DNA of 64,000 nt, from assembly GCA_030041305.1 (NCBI GenBank), contig JASHOC010000280.1, positions 1 through 64,000 on the forward strand. Reading direction: 5' to 3'. The notes under the pieces are model-generated. The model searched no databases and was not told where the DNA came from. It saw only the letters and a program-made list of their open reading frames with translations. Of the stretch, positions 25,268 through 33,541 are shown in pieces; position 1 is the stretch's first letter; each line of letters begins with the position of its first letter. The position numbers and the translations under genes were made by a program. This DNA comes from Acidobacteriaceae bacterium. GTDB lineage: Bacteria > Acidobacteriota > Terriglobia > Terriglobales > Acidobacteriaceae.

Positions 25268-26401
25268 ATGAAGCTGTCGGAGAATTCGATAAACCGGGTG
25301 GAGGCATCTGCCTACTCGATCCCCACGGATGCTCCCGAAGGCGACGGAACATTCCAGTGGAACTCCACGACTCTCGTGCTTTGCGAGATTCACGCCGGGA
25401 ACGAGATCGGCCTTGGATACACGTACGGCGCCCAAGCGACCGCCGTGATGGCTGACCAGCTTGCCCAAAAATGTTTGCTCGAGCGGCCGGTTTTCGACAT
25501 TCTCACCTTATATGAGGCGATGGTTGCCGAGGTGCGCAACAATGGCAGCCGCGGAATCGCCTCCATGGCGATTTCGGCGCTCGATGTTGCGCTGTGGGAC
25601 TTGAAGGCGAAGTTGTTGCATTGCTCCGCCGTCGATTTGCTGGGCAGTGCACGGTCGAGTGTCGCCGTCTACGGCAGCGGCGGCTTCACGACCTACACTC
25701 GCGAGCAACTTGCCAAACAATTATCCGGGTGGGTAGCGGAAAGCATCCACAGCGTCAAAATGAAAATTGGCGCTCAGCCAGGCGCAGATCTCGATCGTGT
25801 GCGCGTGGCGCGCGAGGCCATCGGGTCCGCTGCAGAGCTATTTGTCGACGCCAACGGAGCCTTCAACGCGCAACAGGCGATCTGGTTTGCGCAGCATTTT
25901 GTCGACTTCAACGTCTCCTGGTTCGAGGAGCCGGTAAGCTCCGACCGTCTCGCCGACATGCGGAGGGTTCGCGATCACGCTCCAGCCGGCATGGATATTG
26001 CGGCCGGCGAATACGGTTATGATTGTTTCTATTTCCGCCGCATGCTTGAGGCCCAGGCCGTCGACGTTCTGCAGCTCGACGCCACCCGCTGCAAGGGTTT
26101 CACCGGTTTTCTCCAGGGAGCTGCGGTCGCCGCGAGTTTCGGGTGTCCCATCTCAGCCCATTGCGGCCCTTCGCTCCACATGCACGTAGGCTGTGCGTCG
26201 CCGGGTTTTCGCCACGTCGAATATTTCCATGACCACGCGCGCATCGAGCAGATGCTTTTCGATGGTTTTATCGCGCCTGTCGGCGGGCAGTTAACGCCCG
26301 ATAGGTCCCGCCCTGGATTGGGCCTGGTTATCAAGCGAAAGGACGCAGAGCGATTCGCGATCAAGGGCATGCAATTTCGCAGCGTTGCCGGTGCGGGTTG
26401 A
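25268..26401 (+). CDS. Mandelate racemase/muconate lactonizing enzyme family protein (enolase superfamily)
   Basis: Protein of 377 aa, 27 nt after the TPP enzyme. The capping domain (about 1-130) precedes the barrel. SVKMKIG carries the KxK base motif, LFVDANGAF the first metal Asp, WFEEPV the second metal Glu and IAAGEYGYD the third ligand region. LQLDATRCKG and SAHCGPSLHMH supply the Asp-His dyad region. These features fit sugar-acid dehydratases or racemases. Context with a TPP enzyme, a gluconate-dehydrogenase-type subunit and a GMC oxidoreductase supports aldonic acid catabolism. The exact substrate cannot be deduced. Confidence 0.88.
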   Translation: MKLSENSINRVEASAYSIPTDAPEGDGTFQWNSTTLVLCEIHAGNEIGLGYTYGAQATAVMADQLAQKCLLERPVFDILTLYEAMVAEVRNNGSRGIASMAISALDVALWDLKAKLLHCSAVDLLGSARSSVAVYGSGGFTTYTREQLAKQLSGWVAESIHSVKMKIGAQPGADLDRVRVAREAIGSAAELFVDANGAFNAQQAIWFAQHFVDFNVSWFEEPVSSDRLADMRRVRDHAPAGMDIAAGEYGYDCFYFRRMLEAQAVDVLQLDATRCKGFTGFLQGAAVAASFGCPISAHCGPSLHMHVGCASPGFRHVEYFHDHARIEQMLFDGFIAPVGGQLTPDRSRPGLGLVIKRKDAERFAIKGMQFRSVAGAG

Positions 26402-26452
26402 GAAAGCCACCCGGAGTCCGACAAGGCATTGCTTGGGGTGAAGGAGAGAGTC

Positions 26453-27421
26453 GTGAGTTTTGTTCTAACCACCGCGCTTGAGCGTGGCGCCAAACGCAGC
26501 CTTCCGGCGTCTCTGGCTGCGGTCGCGACTTCGATTCTTGAGCACCTGCGCGAAGGCTGCTTTCAACGCAGCCTGTGCTTCGTGGCGGCGACGACCAGCG
26601 TAGTCAGCGGATTGGAAGTTGGCTATGAGCATTACAAAGGCAGCTACAGCAATCCGGTCATGCACACACCGGTTGCCTTGAGCGGCGCGCTTGCAGGATC
26701 GAGTCTGTTTGGAGTCTTCAGCGGCTGGGGCGCCCGCGCCATTCTGCGGTGGGTTAGTGTCGTCAACTTGGCCGATGGAATCGTCGGATTTGGCTTTCAT
26801 GTGCGTGGAGTGGCGCGTAAACCCGGCGGATGGAGCCTTCCCGTCACCAACATCGTCATGGGTCCGCCAATCTTTGCGCCCCTTCTGTTTGGAACCAGCG
26901 CCTATCTCGGCTTGATGGCCTCGTATCTTCGCCGCGAAGAAGAACTGCCTCGCCTGGCCGGAAGAATCAGGGAAATTGCCGAAGAACTCGTCCCCGGACC
27001 CTCCGATTGGCGCACCGATTTACGCTACGGAAGATTTCAAAAGCACCTCGCCAAGGTTACCGTGCTGTGGGCCTTTTTCAGCGGATTCGAAGCCCTCTAT
27101 TCGCACTACAAAACCAATTTTCGCTACACCGCGCAGTGGACCCCCGTCCTGCTGGCGCCGCTGCTGATGGCTTCGGCTGCCGGGGCCACGAAAAGCCGTC
27201 GCGTCGCGAACACTGCCCTTCCCCTTGCTTCCACTCTCGCGCTCATCGATGGCGCCATCGGCTTCTACTATCACGCGCGCGGAATCAAGCGGCGGCCTGG
27301 CGGCCTCAAGAAGCCGCTCTACAACATCCTCTATGGTCCGCCCATCTTTGCCCCGCTCCTGTTCGCCGCCTGCGGATTTTTAGGCCTGATGGCCAGCCTG
27401 CTTCGCCGGGAGCGCAAATGA
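26453..27421 (+). CDS. Membrane protein with internal duplication, unknown function
   Basis: Protein of 322 aa using a GTG start at 26453 with AAGGAGAG 4-5 nt upstream. The two halves (about 35-160 and 195-320) are clearly related: each has an SGxE-xYxHYK segment (SGLEVGYEHYKGS; SGFEALYSHYKTN), a DG-IGF-HxRG segment (GFHVRGVARKPGG; YYHARGIKRRPGG) and ends with GPPIFAPLLF followed by LGLMAS-LRRE. Each half carries about three hydrophobic helices. It overlaps the next gene, encoding a gluconate 2-dehydrogenase subunit 3-like protein, by 4 nt, so it is probably a membrane partner of that oxidoreductase. No known family was recognised. Confidence 0.75.
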   Translation: MSFVLTTALERGAKRSLPASLAAVATSILEHLREGCFQRSLCFVAATTSVVSGLEVGYEHYKGSYSNPVMHTPVALSGALAGSSLFGVFSGWGARAILRWVSVVNLADGIVGFGFHVRGVARKPGGWSLPVTNIVMGPPIFAPLLFGTSAYLGLMASYLRREEELPRLAGRIREIAEELVPGPSDWRTDLRYGRFQKHLAKVTVLWAFFSGFEALYSHYKTNFRYTAQWTPVLLAPLLMASAAGATKSRRVANTALPLASTLALIDGAIGFYYHARGIKRRPGGLKKPLYNILYGPPIFAPLLFAACGFLGLMASLLRRERK

Positions 27422-28170
27422 GCCGCAAATCGTTTCCATTCCGCTCCACCGGCGGCGACCTGCGTGATCTCGATCATCCCGGCTATTACGCCGGCTTGAG
27501 CACCCTGGCCCAGAAAAGGAGCTGGGATGAGGCCACGCGCAGAGCGGTCACCGAACGCGTCGAGAAGACGCCCCCCATCCGCTTCTTTTCCGAACCGGAA
27601 GCAGCACTGCTCGACGCCGTCATCGATCGTTTGCTGCCGCAGGATGATCGCTCCGAGGCGCGGACCATTCCGATTCTCCCCGTCATCGACGAACGGCTGT
27701 TCAAGAACGCGCTCAATGGCTTTCGCTATGAAAACATGCCTCCTGACCAGGAAGCATACCGGCTGGGAATCAAAGCCATCGACGAGATGGCGCGGTCTCG
27801 ATTCAAGCAACATTTCGTGGAGCTCACCGTGCATCGCCAGGAACTGATCCTGAAGTCGCTGCATGATGGACAGCCGGATCCGGAGCATGCCGTCTGGCGC
27901 CGCATCCCGGTGCATCGCTTCTGGGCTTTGTTGATGGAAGACTGCGTCACCGCATATTACGCGCATCCCTGGGCTTGGGACGAAATCGGTTTCGGCGGGC
28001 CGGCCTATCCGCGCGGATACATGCGCCTTGAGAATGGCCTTCCCGAGCCATGGGAGAAACACGAGCAGCGCTACGACTGGAACGCGCCCGCGGATTCACT
28101 TTCAGTGCTCGACGAACAGGGCGCTCCTCCAGAACACGGATCGCTCCATGGTCATGGAGGAAGTCACTGA
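27418..28170 (+). CDS. Gluconate 2-dehydrogenase subunit 3 family protein
   Basis: Protein of 250 aa. The segment FFSEPEAALLDAVIDRLLPQ is the standard N-terminal motif of the GluDH subunit 3 (DUF1059-unrelated, helical) family, followed by FKQHFVELTVHRQELILKSL and the late aromatic region YYAHPWAWDEIGFGGPAYPR. This small subunit assists the flavin-containing GMC subunit in membrane-bound sugar dehydrogenases. No TAT signal is visible, unlike many homologues. The ATG overlaps the preceding membrane-protein stop (ATGA) and its TGA overlaps the GMC start (TGATG), so the three are coupled. Confidence 0.85.
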   Translation: MSRKSFPFRSTGGDLRDLDHPGYYAGLSTLAQKRSWDEATRRAVTERVEKTPPIRFFSEPEAALLDAVIDRLLPQDDRSEARTIPILPVIDERLFKNALNGFRYENMPPDQEAYRLGIKAIDEMARSRFKQHFVELTVHRQELILKSLHDGQPDPEHAVWRRIPVHRFWALLMEDCVTAYYAHPWAWDEIGFGGPAYPRGYMRLENGLPEPWEKHEQRYDWNAPADSLSVLDEQGAPPEHGSLHGHGGSH

Positions 28171-29864
28171 TGCCGCATCGCCTCGGCCCGATGCAGACGC
28201 TTCCTTCGCCCATGCGGCGGTTTGCGGAAAATGAAACCGTCGACTACTGCATCGTCGGTGTCGGCAGCGCAGGTGGAGTCTTGGTCCAGCGGCTAGCTCG
28301 GGCAGGTTTTCGCGTCGTCGCCTTGGAAGCCGGCCCTTTCTGGGATACGGAGAAAGACTGGGTCAGTGACGAAAAGGGCTCCCATGAGCTTTACTGGAAC
28401 GATCTGCGCATTACCGGCGGAACACATCCTCTGGCGCTGGGCTCCAATAACAGCGGCAAAGGCGTCGGTGGAGGCTCCGTTCACTGGGCGGCTTTTGCTC
28501 CGCGTTTTCATCCCTCTGACTTTCGCGTGTACACCGAAGATGGCGTGGGCGCCGATTGGCCGATTTCCTACTGGGACCTGAAACCGTACTATGAATTGCT
28601 CGAGCGCGAAATCCCCATTGCCGGTCCGGCATGGTTTCCCTGGGGCGATCCGCACGGTCACCCCTATGGGCCTCACCCGTTAGGCGGTGTAGGCGATGTG
28701 CTGGTGCGCGGTTGCACAAAACTCGGCATCCGTTCCGTCGCCGGCGGTCCCGTCGCGATCCTCTCGGCCTCGCATGGCGACCGTCCCCATTGCATCTATC
28801 GCGGCTTCTGCCTGCAAGGCTGCAAAGTCGGCGCCAAAGCCAGCACCTTGATTACGCACGTCCCCGACGCCATCACCCATGGAGCGGAAATCCGCGCGCA
28901 TTCCATGGCGTCGCGCATCAGCCTGCGCGATGACGGCCGGGTCGACGGCGTCGTCTACATCGACCGCGACGGCGCCGAGCGTTTTCAAATAAGCCGCGCC
29001 GTCATCGTAGCCGGTTACGCCATTGAGACTCCCCGTTTGCTTCTCAACTCCGCCTGTCCCGGTCACCGGCACGGAATGGCGAATTCCAGCGGAACCGTCG
29101 GCAAATATCTCATGGCGCAGGCTGGTAATGTCGTAGCCGGACGATTCGAGGAATTGATTCGCCTCTATAAAGCGCCGCCGGCGCACGCACTCTCTGAAGA
29201 GTTTTACGAGACCGACAAGCGGCGCGACTTTGCCCGCGGATTTGCCGTCCAGACGGTGGGCCCGCTTCCTGTAGCCTTCGCCAAGCAGATGATTGCGGCC
29301 ATGGGCGCATGGGGATGGGGCTTGCGCAGCGTGATGATGGACTATAACCACTGGGCCACCATCGGAGTGCTCGGAGAGATCCTCCCCTGGGAAGATAACC
29401 GGGTAGAACTGGCGGAAGAGAAGGATCAATTCGGTCTGCGCGTCGCCAGAGTCACCTTCAATCTGCATGACAACGACAAAAAACTGATTGAATTTGGAAA
29501 AAAGAGAGTCACGGAAATCATGTGGGCCGCGGGCGCCCAACAGGTGGTGCAGGAATCCCGGTTTGCGCACCTGGTCGGCGCGGCGCGGATGGGGGCCGAT
29601 CCTGCGACGTCGGTTGTCGACAAGTTCGGCCGAACCCACGACATCCCCAACCTGTTCATCTGCGACGACAGCATTCTGCCCACACAAGGCTCTGCCAATC
29701 CCGGCCTCACCATCCAGGCGCTCGCAGCCCGAACGGCGGACTATCTGATCAGACAAGGTGACGCGATTTTCTTCTCCAACTATCGCGATCTCGCCGAACC
29801 GGGAATCCGTTACGATCTCAGTCCGCCGTACACCCGGTTCAAAGGCATTCCAAGAATCGCTTAG
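28170..29864 (+). CDS. GMC family oxidoreductase (gluconate dehydrogenase flavoprotein-like)
   Basis: Flavoprotein of 564 aa. The ADP-binding motif VDYCIVGVGSAGGVLVQRLA is near residue 22. GSNNSGKGVGGGSVHWAAF follows near 95, and the C-terminal FAD segment DSILPTQGSANPGLTIQAL near 520 contains the usual active-site region (HLVGAARMG). A cysteine-containing segment (CIYRGFCLQGCKVGAK) is typical of the gluconate/sorbosone-type subgroup. It probably oxidises a sugar or sugar acid and passes electrons to the respiratory chain with the subunit 3 gene just upstream (1-nt overlap). No cytochrome c subunit is adjacent, so the electron acceptor is unclear. Confidence 0.9.
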   Translation: MPHRLGPMQTLPSPMRRFAENETVDYCIVGVGSAGGVLVQRLARAGFRVVALEAGPFWDTEKDWVSDEKGSHELYWNDLRITGGTHPLALGSNNSGKGVGGGSVHWAAFAPRFHPSDFRVYTEDGVGADWPISYWDLKPYYELLEREIPIAGPAWFPWGDPHGHPYGPHPLGGVGDVLVRGCTKLGIRSVAGGPVAILSASHGDRPHCIYRGFCLQGCKVGAKASTLITHVPDAITHGAEIRAHSMASRISLRDDGRVDGVVYIDRDGAERFQISRAVIVAGYAIETPRLLLNSACPGHRHGMANSSGTVGKYLMAQAGNVVAGRFEELIRLYKAPPAHALSEEFYETDKRRDFARGFAVQTVGPLPVAFAKQMIAAMGAWGWGLRSVMMDYNHWATIGVLGEILPWEDNRVELAEEKDQFGLRVARVTFNLHDNDKKLIEFGKKRVTEIMWAAGAQQVVQESRFAHLVGAARMGADPATSVVDKFGRTHDIPNLFICDDSILPTQGSANPGLTIQALAARTADYLIRQGDAIFFSNYRDLAEPGIRYDLSPPYTRFKGIPRIA

Positions 29865-30023
29865 GTTGATAATTTCCTGAAGAGGCATCAACGTAGGGCG
29901 TCCGGGGTCTCGCTTTTGAGACCTGGAAAACCGAAATGCCAAAGCACGCATGGCTCGGCGCGACGAAACTCAACCCCGTCACCCCGCGCCAGCCCACTGC
30001 ATCCCAATGGCTTGGAGTCATCG

Positions 30024-30761
30024 ATGCGCCGCTCCGAACGCGACGTGCTGTTGCTTCTGCTGGCCGTGGCCGCGGGTTCAGCCGACGGCTGGAGCTTTTT
30101 CGGCCTCGGGCACGCCTTTGTCGCCAACATGACCGGCAATACCGTCCTTTTGGGCGTCGCCGTGTTCCTTCAAGGCGACCTGCTTCATCCCGGCATTTCG
30201 CTGGTCGGCTATGTAGCGGGCGCGGCGCTCGCGGCCTTCCTCACCCGCAAAGTTCGCGAGGGCAGCGGTTGGCCGCGCGCTGTTTCCTACACGCTGGCGC
30301 TGGAGTCTGCTCTTCTCGTAGCGGCGGCGATTGGCTGGGCGCTGGTTGGCCGCCATGCTGCTCGACCCGGTTCCACACCGGGCCTTAACGTTCTCCTCGG
30401 ATGCGTGGCTCTGGCCATCGGCATCCAGAGCGGAGCCATGCTCCAACTTCAAATTCCCGGCATTGTGACAACCTACATCACGGGCACCTGGACCAACCTG
30501 ACGAGCGGCCTTACCCGCTTTCTCGCACGACAAAAGCGCAGGCCGCGTCAAGAGAGCATCGAGTACGAGGAGCGGCTGATCATGCAGGGCGGAGTCCTTT
30601 GCGCCTACCTGCTCGCAGCCGTCACCACCGGTCTGCTCTTCCGCTTTATCCGGTTTGCGGTGGGGGCATTCCCCGCGATCTCAGTTTCATTGGTTGCTGC
30701 GTATGGCCTCACGCACCGGCCCGCCGTTCATGCCCTCTCCGATAGCGGCCACTTGAAGTAA
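30024..30761 (+). CDS. DUF1275 (YoaK) family membrane protein
   Basis: Protein of 245 aa. GSADGWSFFGLGHAFVANMTGN is the N-terminal signature of DUF1275, and ITGTWTNLTSGLTRFL its middle signature. Six hydrophobic segments can be counted. The start at 30024 has TTGGAG about 7 nt upstream; the frame is open further up but without similarity. Function of the family is unknown. It lies 159 nt after the GMC gene and may be transcribed with it or alone, and converges with sdhB. Confidence 0.85.
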   Translation: MRRSERDVLLLLLAVAAGSADGWSFFGLGHAFVANMTGNTVLLGVAVFLQGDLLHPGISLVGYVAGAALAAFLTRKVREGSGWPRAVSYTLALESALLVAAAIGWALVGRHAARPGSTPGLNVLLGCVALAIGIQSGAMLQLQIPGIVTTYITGTWTNLTSGLTRFLARQKRRPRQESIEYEERLIMQGGVLCAYLLAAVTTGLLFRFIRFAVGAFPAISVSLVAAYGLTHRPAVHALSDSGHLK

Positions 30762-30813
30762 GTTCCCCGTTTCCTTTTCTCTTTTTCCGGATTCGCCATC
30801 CCCGTTCCCAACT

Positions 30814-31563
30814 CTATCCCCGCAGCCAGTCCTTTATCTTCTGCCCCAACACGTCGCGTCCCACGTCGGCAATAGCATTGGTCAGCGGAATCTGCTTCGG
30901 GCACGCCTCCACGCAGTTCTGCGCATAGCCGCACTCCTGGATGCCCCCATCCCCGGCCAACGCCCGCAGTCGGTCTTCCTTAAGAACCTTCCCCGTGGGA
31001 TGGTTGTTGAAGAGTCTCACCTGCGCGATCGTGGCCGCCCCCACGAATCCCGTCGCCTCGTTGAATTGCGGACAAACCTCCATGCAGCAGGTGCACGAAA
31101 TGCAATTCGACAGCGGATAATTCGCTTCCTGCTGCTGCGGATATACGCGCGGCCCCGCGCCCAGATCGTAGGTTCCATCCACCGGGACCCACGCCTTCAC
31201 GCGCATCAGGTTTTCGAAGAGGACGCTCCGGTCTACCTGCAAATCCCGCACCAGGGGAAACTTCGACAGCGGTTCCACACGGATCGGCTGTTCCAGCTTG
31301 TCCACCAGCGCCGAGCACGCCATGCGCGCTCTTCCATTGATCCGCATCGCGCACGAGCCGCAAATCTCTTCCAGGCAATTCGAGTCGTAGGTAATCGGCG
31401 TGGTCGGCTTCCCCTCCGCGGTTACCGGATTGGCGGCAATCTCCATCATCGAAGAGATGACGTTCATCCCCGGCCGCCACTCCAGTTCAAATCGTTCCCA
31501 CACCGCCGGCGCGTCTGGACTCGCCTGCCGCTTGATCTCGAATTGCACCGTTTTGCTCGCCAT
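30814..31563 (-). CDS. sdhB: Succinate dehydrogenase/fumarate reductase iron-sulfur subunit
   Basis: Protein of 249 aa. The N-terminal plant-type ferredoxin domain binds a [2Fe-2S] cluster (SNCLEEICGSCAMRINGRAR, then MAC). The C-terminal domain has CISCTCCMEVCP for the [4Fe-4S] cluster and ECGYAQNCVEACPKQIPL, fitting the [3Fe-4S]/[4Fe-4S] cysteine arrangement. It passes electrons from the flavoprotein to haem and menaquinone in the membrane. It is last in the sdhC-sdhA-sdhB operon; a 146-nt gap to sdhA holds REP-like hairpins. Confidence 0.95.
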   Translation of the reverse strand: MASKTVQFEIKRQASPDAPAVWERFELEWRPGMNVISSMMEIAANPVTAEGKPTTPITYDSNCLEEICGSCAMRINGRARMACSALVDKLEQPIRVEPLSKFPLVRDLQVDRSVLFENLMRVKAWVPVDGTYDLGAGPRVYPQQQEANYPLSNCISCTCCMEVCPQFNEATGFVGAATIAQVRLFNNHPTGKVLKEDRLRALAGDGGIQECGYAQNCVEACPKQIPLTNAIADVGRDVLGQKIKDWLRG

Positions 31564-31608
31564 AGTCCCTTTCCCGGTGGTTCGCCAAATTCCCTCTCCC
31601 GGTGAAGG

Positions 31609-31663
31609 GTACGGGCTTTAGCCCGTACATAGGCCCCACCAAAGATTTCGAGGGCCTTAGCCC
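31609..31663. repeat. REP-like hairpins between sdhA and sdhB
   Basis: GTACGGGC-TTTA-GCCCGTAC (31609-31628) is a perfect 8-bp stem; GGGC-CTTA-GCCC (31652-31663) is a shorter stem with the same TTAGCCC core. Palindromes with a GGGCTTTAGCCC core are widespread in acidobacterial intergenic DNA. Inside an operon they could stabilise or process the mRNA between sdhA and sdhB. Confidence 0.6.
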
Positions 31664-31709
31664 CTGAGGGAGATCTTCCCTGAGCCACCAAATCCACTCT
31701 CGCAGCGCT

Positions 31710-33488
31710 TTATTTCACCGCGTCGTACCGCCGCGGCCGAGGCTTGATGAATTGCGTGTCCACGTCCTCGTACTCGATACGTGGTCCTTGCACACAACCC
31801 GTAAAGCTCGCTTTGCTGGTCTTGAGGAACTGAGCGTCGTTGCGCTCGGGAAACTCCGGCTTGTAATGCGCGCCGCGCGACTCGTCGCGCAGGATCGCGC
31901 CCAGCGTAATCGTCCGCGAAAGCTCCAGCATGTTCTTCAATTGCCGCGTAAACGCGAAGCTCGTATTCGCCCACTGGCTCCGGTCGCTCAGGTTGATCTT
32001 CTTATAGCGGTCCAGCAGCTCCAGAATCTTATCGTCCGCCTGCTTCAACCCCTTATTCTGGCGGATCACCGTCGCGTGCTCGGTCATCGCCGTTCCCAGC
32101 TCGCGCCACAGCCGGAAGGGATTCTCCGTCCCCTCGCTCTTTATCAGCTCGGCGTTGATCCCGCTCTGCCGCGTCAACTCCGCCGCCGCGCCGCCGTCCC
32201 CCTCCACGGCCGGCGCGCTCTTGGCGTACTTCATCGCATTCGGCCCGGCCTGGAAGCCGCCGAAGATGCAGCTCACCAGCGAATTCGCTCCCAACCGGTT
32301 GGCCCCGTGATACTGGTACTCGCACTCCCCGCAGGCGAAAATCCCGGGAATATTCGTCATCTGGTTGAAGTCCACCCACAGCCCGCCCATCGTGTAATGC
32401 ATGCCGGGAAAGATCTTCATTGGCTCCACGTGCGGATCCACGCCCACAAACTTCTCGTAGATCTCCAGGATTCCGCCCAGCTTCCGGTCCAGCGTTTCGC
32501 GGTCGAGATGGGTCAAATCGAGATAGACCATCGGCTGCCGATCCAGCCCCAGCCCTAACTCGTACACCACTTTGTGAATGGCGCGCGTGGCCACGTCGCG
32601 CGGCACCAGGTTGCCGTACTTCGGATACCACTCCTCAAGGAAGTAGAACCGCTCCGAATCCGGAATCTGTTTCGCCAGCCGGTTGTCGCCCTGGGTGCGT
32701 GGCACCCACACCCGGCCGCCCTCGCCGCGCGCCGACTCCGACATCAGCCGCAGCTTGTCTTCGCCGGGAATCGAGGTCGGGTGCACCTGGATAAACTCGC
32801 CGTTGGCGTAGTAAACCCCCTGCTGGAACACTGCCGACTGGGCCGATCCCGTGCACACCACCGAGTTCGTGCTCTTGCCGAAAATCGCTCCAATGCCTCC
32901 GGTGGCCAGAATCACTGCCGAGGCGGCAAACGAGCGCAGCTCCATCGACCGCAGATCGAGCGCCGTAATGCCCCGCGCCACGCCCTTCGCGTCGATCACC
33001 GCCGAGAGAAACTCCCATCCCTCGTATTTCTTGACCCTGCCTTCGGACTCGTACCGGCGCACCTGCTCGTCCAGCGCGTAGAGCAACTGTTGCCCGGTGG
33101 TGGCCCCGGCAAACGCCGTGCGATGATACAGCGTGCCGCCGAAGCGCCGAAAATCCAGAAGGCCTTCGGGCGTGCGGTTAAACGGCACGCCCATCCGGTC
33201 AAGCAGGTCGATAATCGCCGGCGCCGACTCGCACATCCCCTTCACCGGCGTCTGGTTGGCCAAAAAATCGCCGCCGTAAATGGTGTCGTCAAAGTGCTGC
33301 GCGGTGGTGTCGCCTTCACCCTTCAGGTTCTTGGCCGCGTTAATGCCGCCCTGCGCGCACACGGAGTGCGAGCGCTTCACCGGGACAATGGAAAACAGAT
33401 CCACCGTCCCTCCGGCCTCGGCAATCTTGATAACCGCGGCCAGCCCCGCCAACCCTCCACCCACCACGATGATTCTCGGTGTCGCCAT
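31710..33488 (-). CDS. sdhA: Succinate dehydrogenase flavoprotein subunit
   Basis: Protein of 592 aa. IIVVGGGLAGLAAVIKIAEA binds FAD. RSHSVCAQGGINAA supplies the flavin-linking His near residue 40, as in B. subtilis-type SdhA. HPTSIPG and SARGEGGRVWVP carry substrate-binding and proton-shuttle residues, and HGANRLGANSLVSCIFGG closes the FAD site. It oxidises succinate to fumarate in the TCA cycle as part of complex II. It follows sdhC after 44 nt; a heptanucleotide repeat tract spans the sdhC end and this gap. Confidence 0.96.
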   Translation of the reverse strand: MATPRIIVVGGGLAGLAAVIKIAEAGGTVDLFSIVPVKRSHSVCAQGGINAAKNLKGEGDTTAQHFDDTIYGGDFLANQTPVKGMCESAPAIIDLLDRMGVPFNRTPEGLLDFRRFGGTLYHRTAFAGATTGQQLLYALDEQVRRYESEGRVKKYEGWEFLSAVIDAKGVARGITALDLRSMELRSFAASAVILATGGIGAIFGKSTNSVVCTGSAQSAVFQQGVYYANGEFIQVHPTSIPGEDKLRLMSESARGEGGRVWVPRTQGDNRLAKQIPDSERFYFLEEWYPKYGNLVPRDVATRAIHKVVYELGLGLDRQPMVYLDLTHLDRETLDRKLGGILEIYEKFVGVDPHVEPMKIFPGMHYTMGGLWVDFNQMTNIPGIFACGECEYQYHGANRLGANSLVSCIFGGFQAGPNAMKYAKSAPAVEGDGGAAAELTRQSGINAELIKSEGTENPFRLWRELGTAMTEHATVIRQNKGLKQADDKILELLDRYKKINLSDRSQWANTSFAFTRQLKNMLELSRTITLGAILRDESRGAHYKPEFPERNDAQFLKTSKASFTGCVQGPRIEYEDVDTQFIKPRPRRYDAVK

Positions 33489-33506
33489 TCGCCTTCCTTG
33501 AAGAAC

Positions 33507-33541
33507 AGTGGTCAGTGATCAGTGGTCAGTGATCAGCAATC
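33507..33541 (+). repeat. Heptanucleotide repeat tract (AGTGRTC) between sdhC and sdhA
   Basis: Five consecutive 7-bp units (AGTGGTC, AGTGATC, AGTGGTC, AGTGATC, AGCAATC) lie in the sdhC-sdhA gap and run just into the end of the sdhC frame. It is one of several heptad tracts in the window, all at gene ends or in spacers. Confidence 0.8.
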
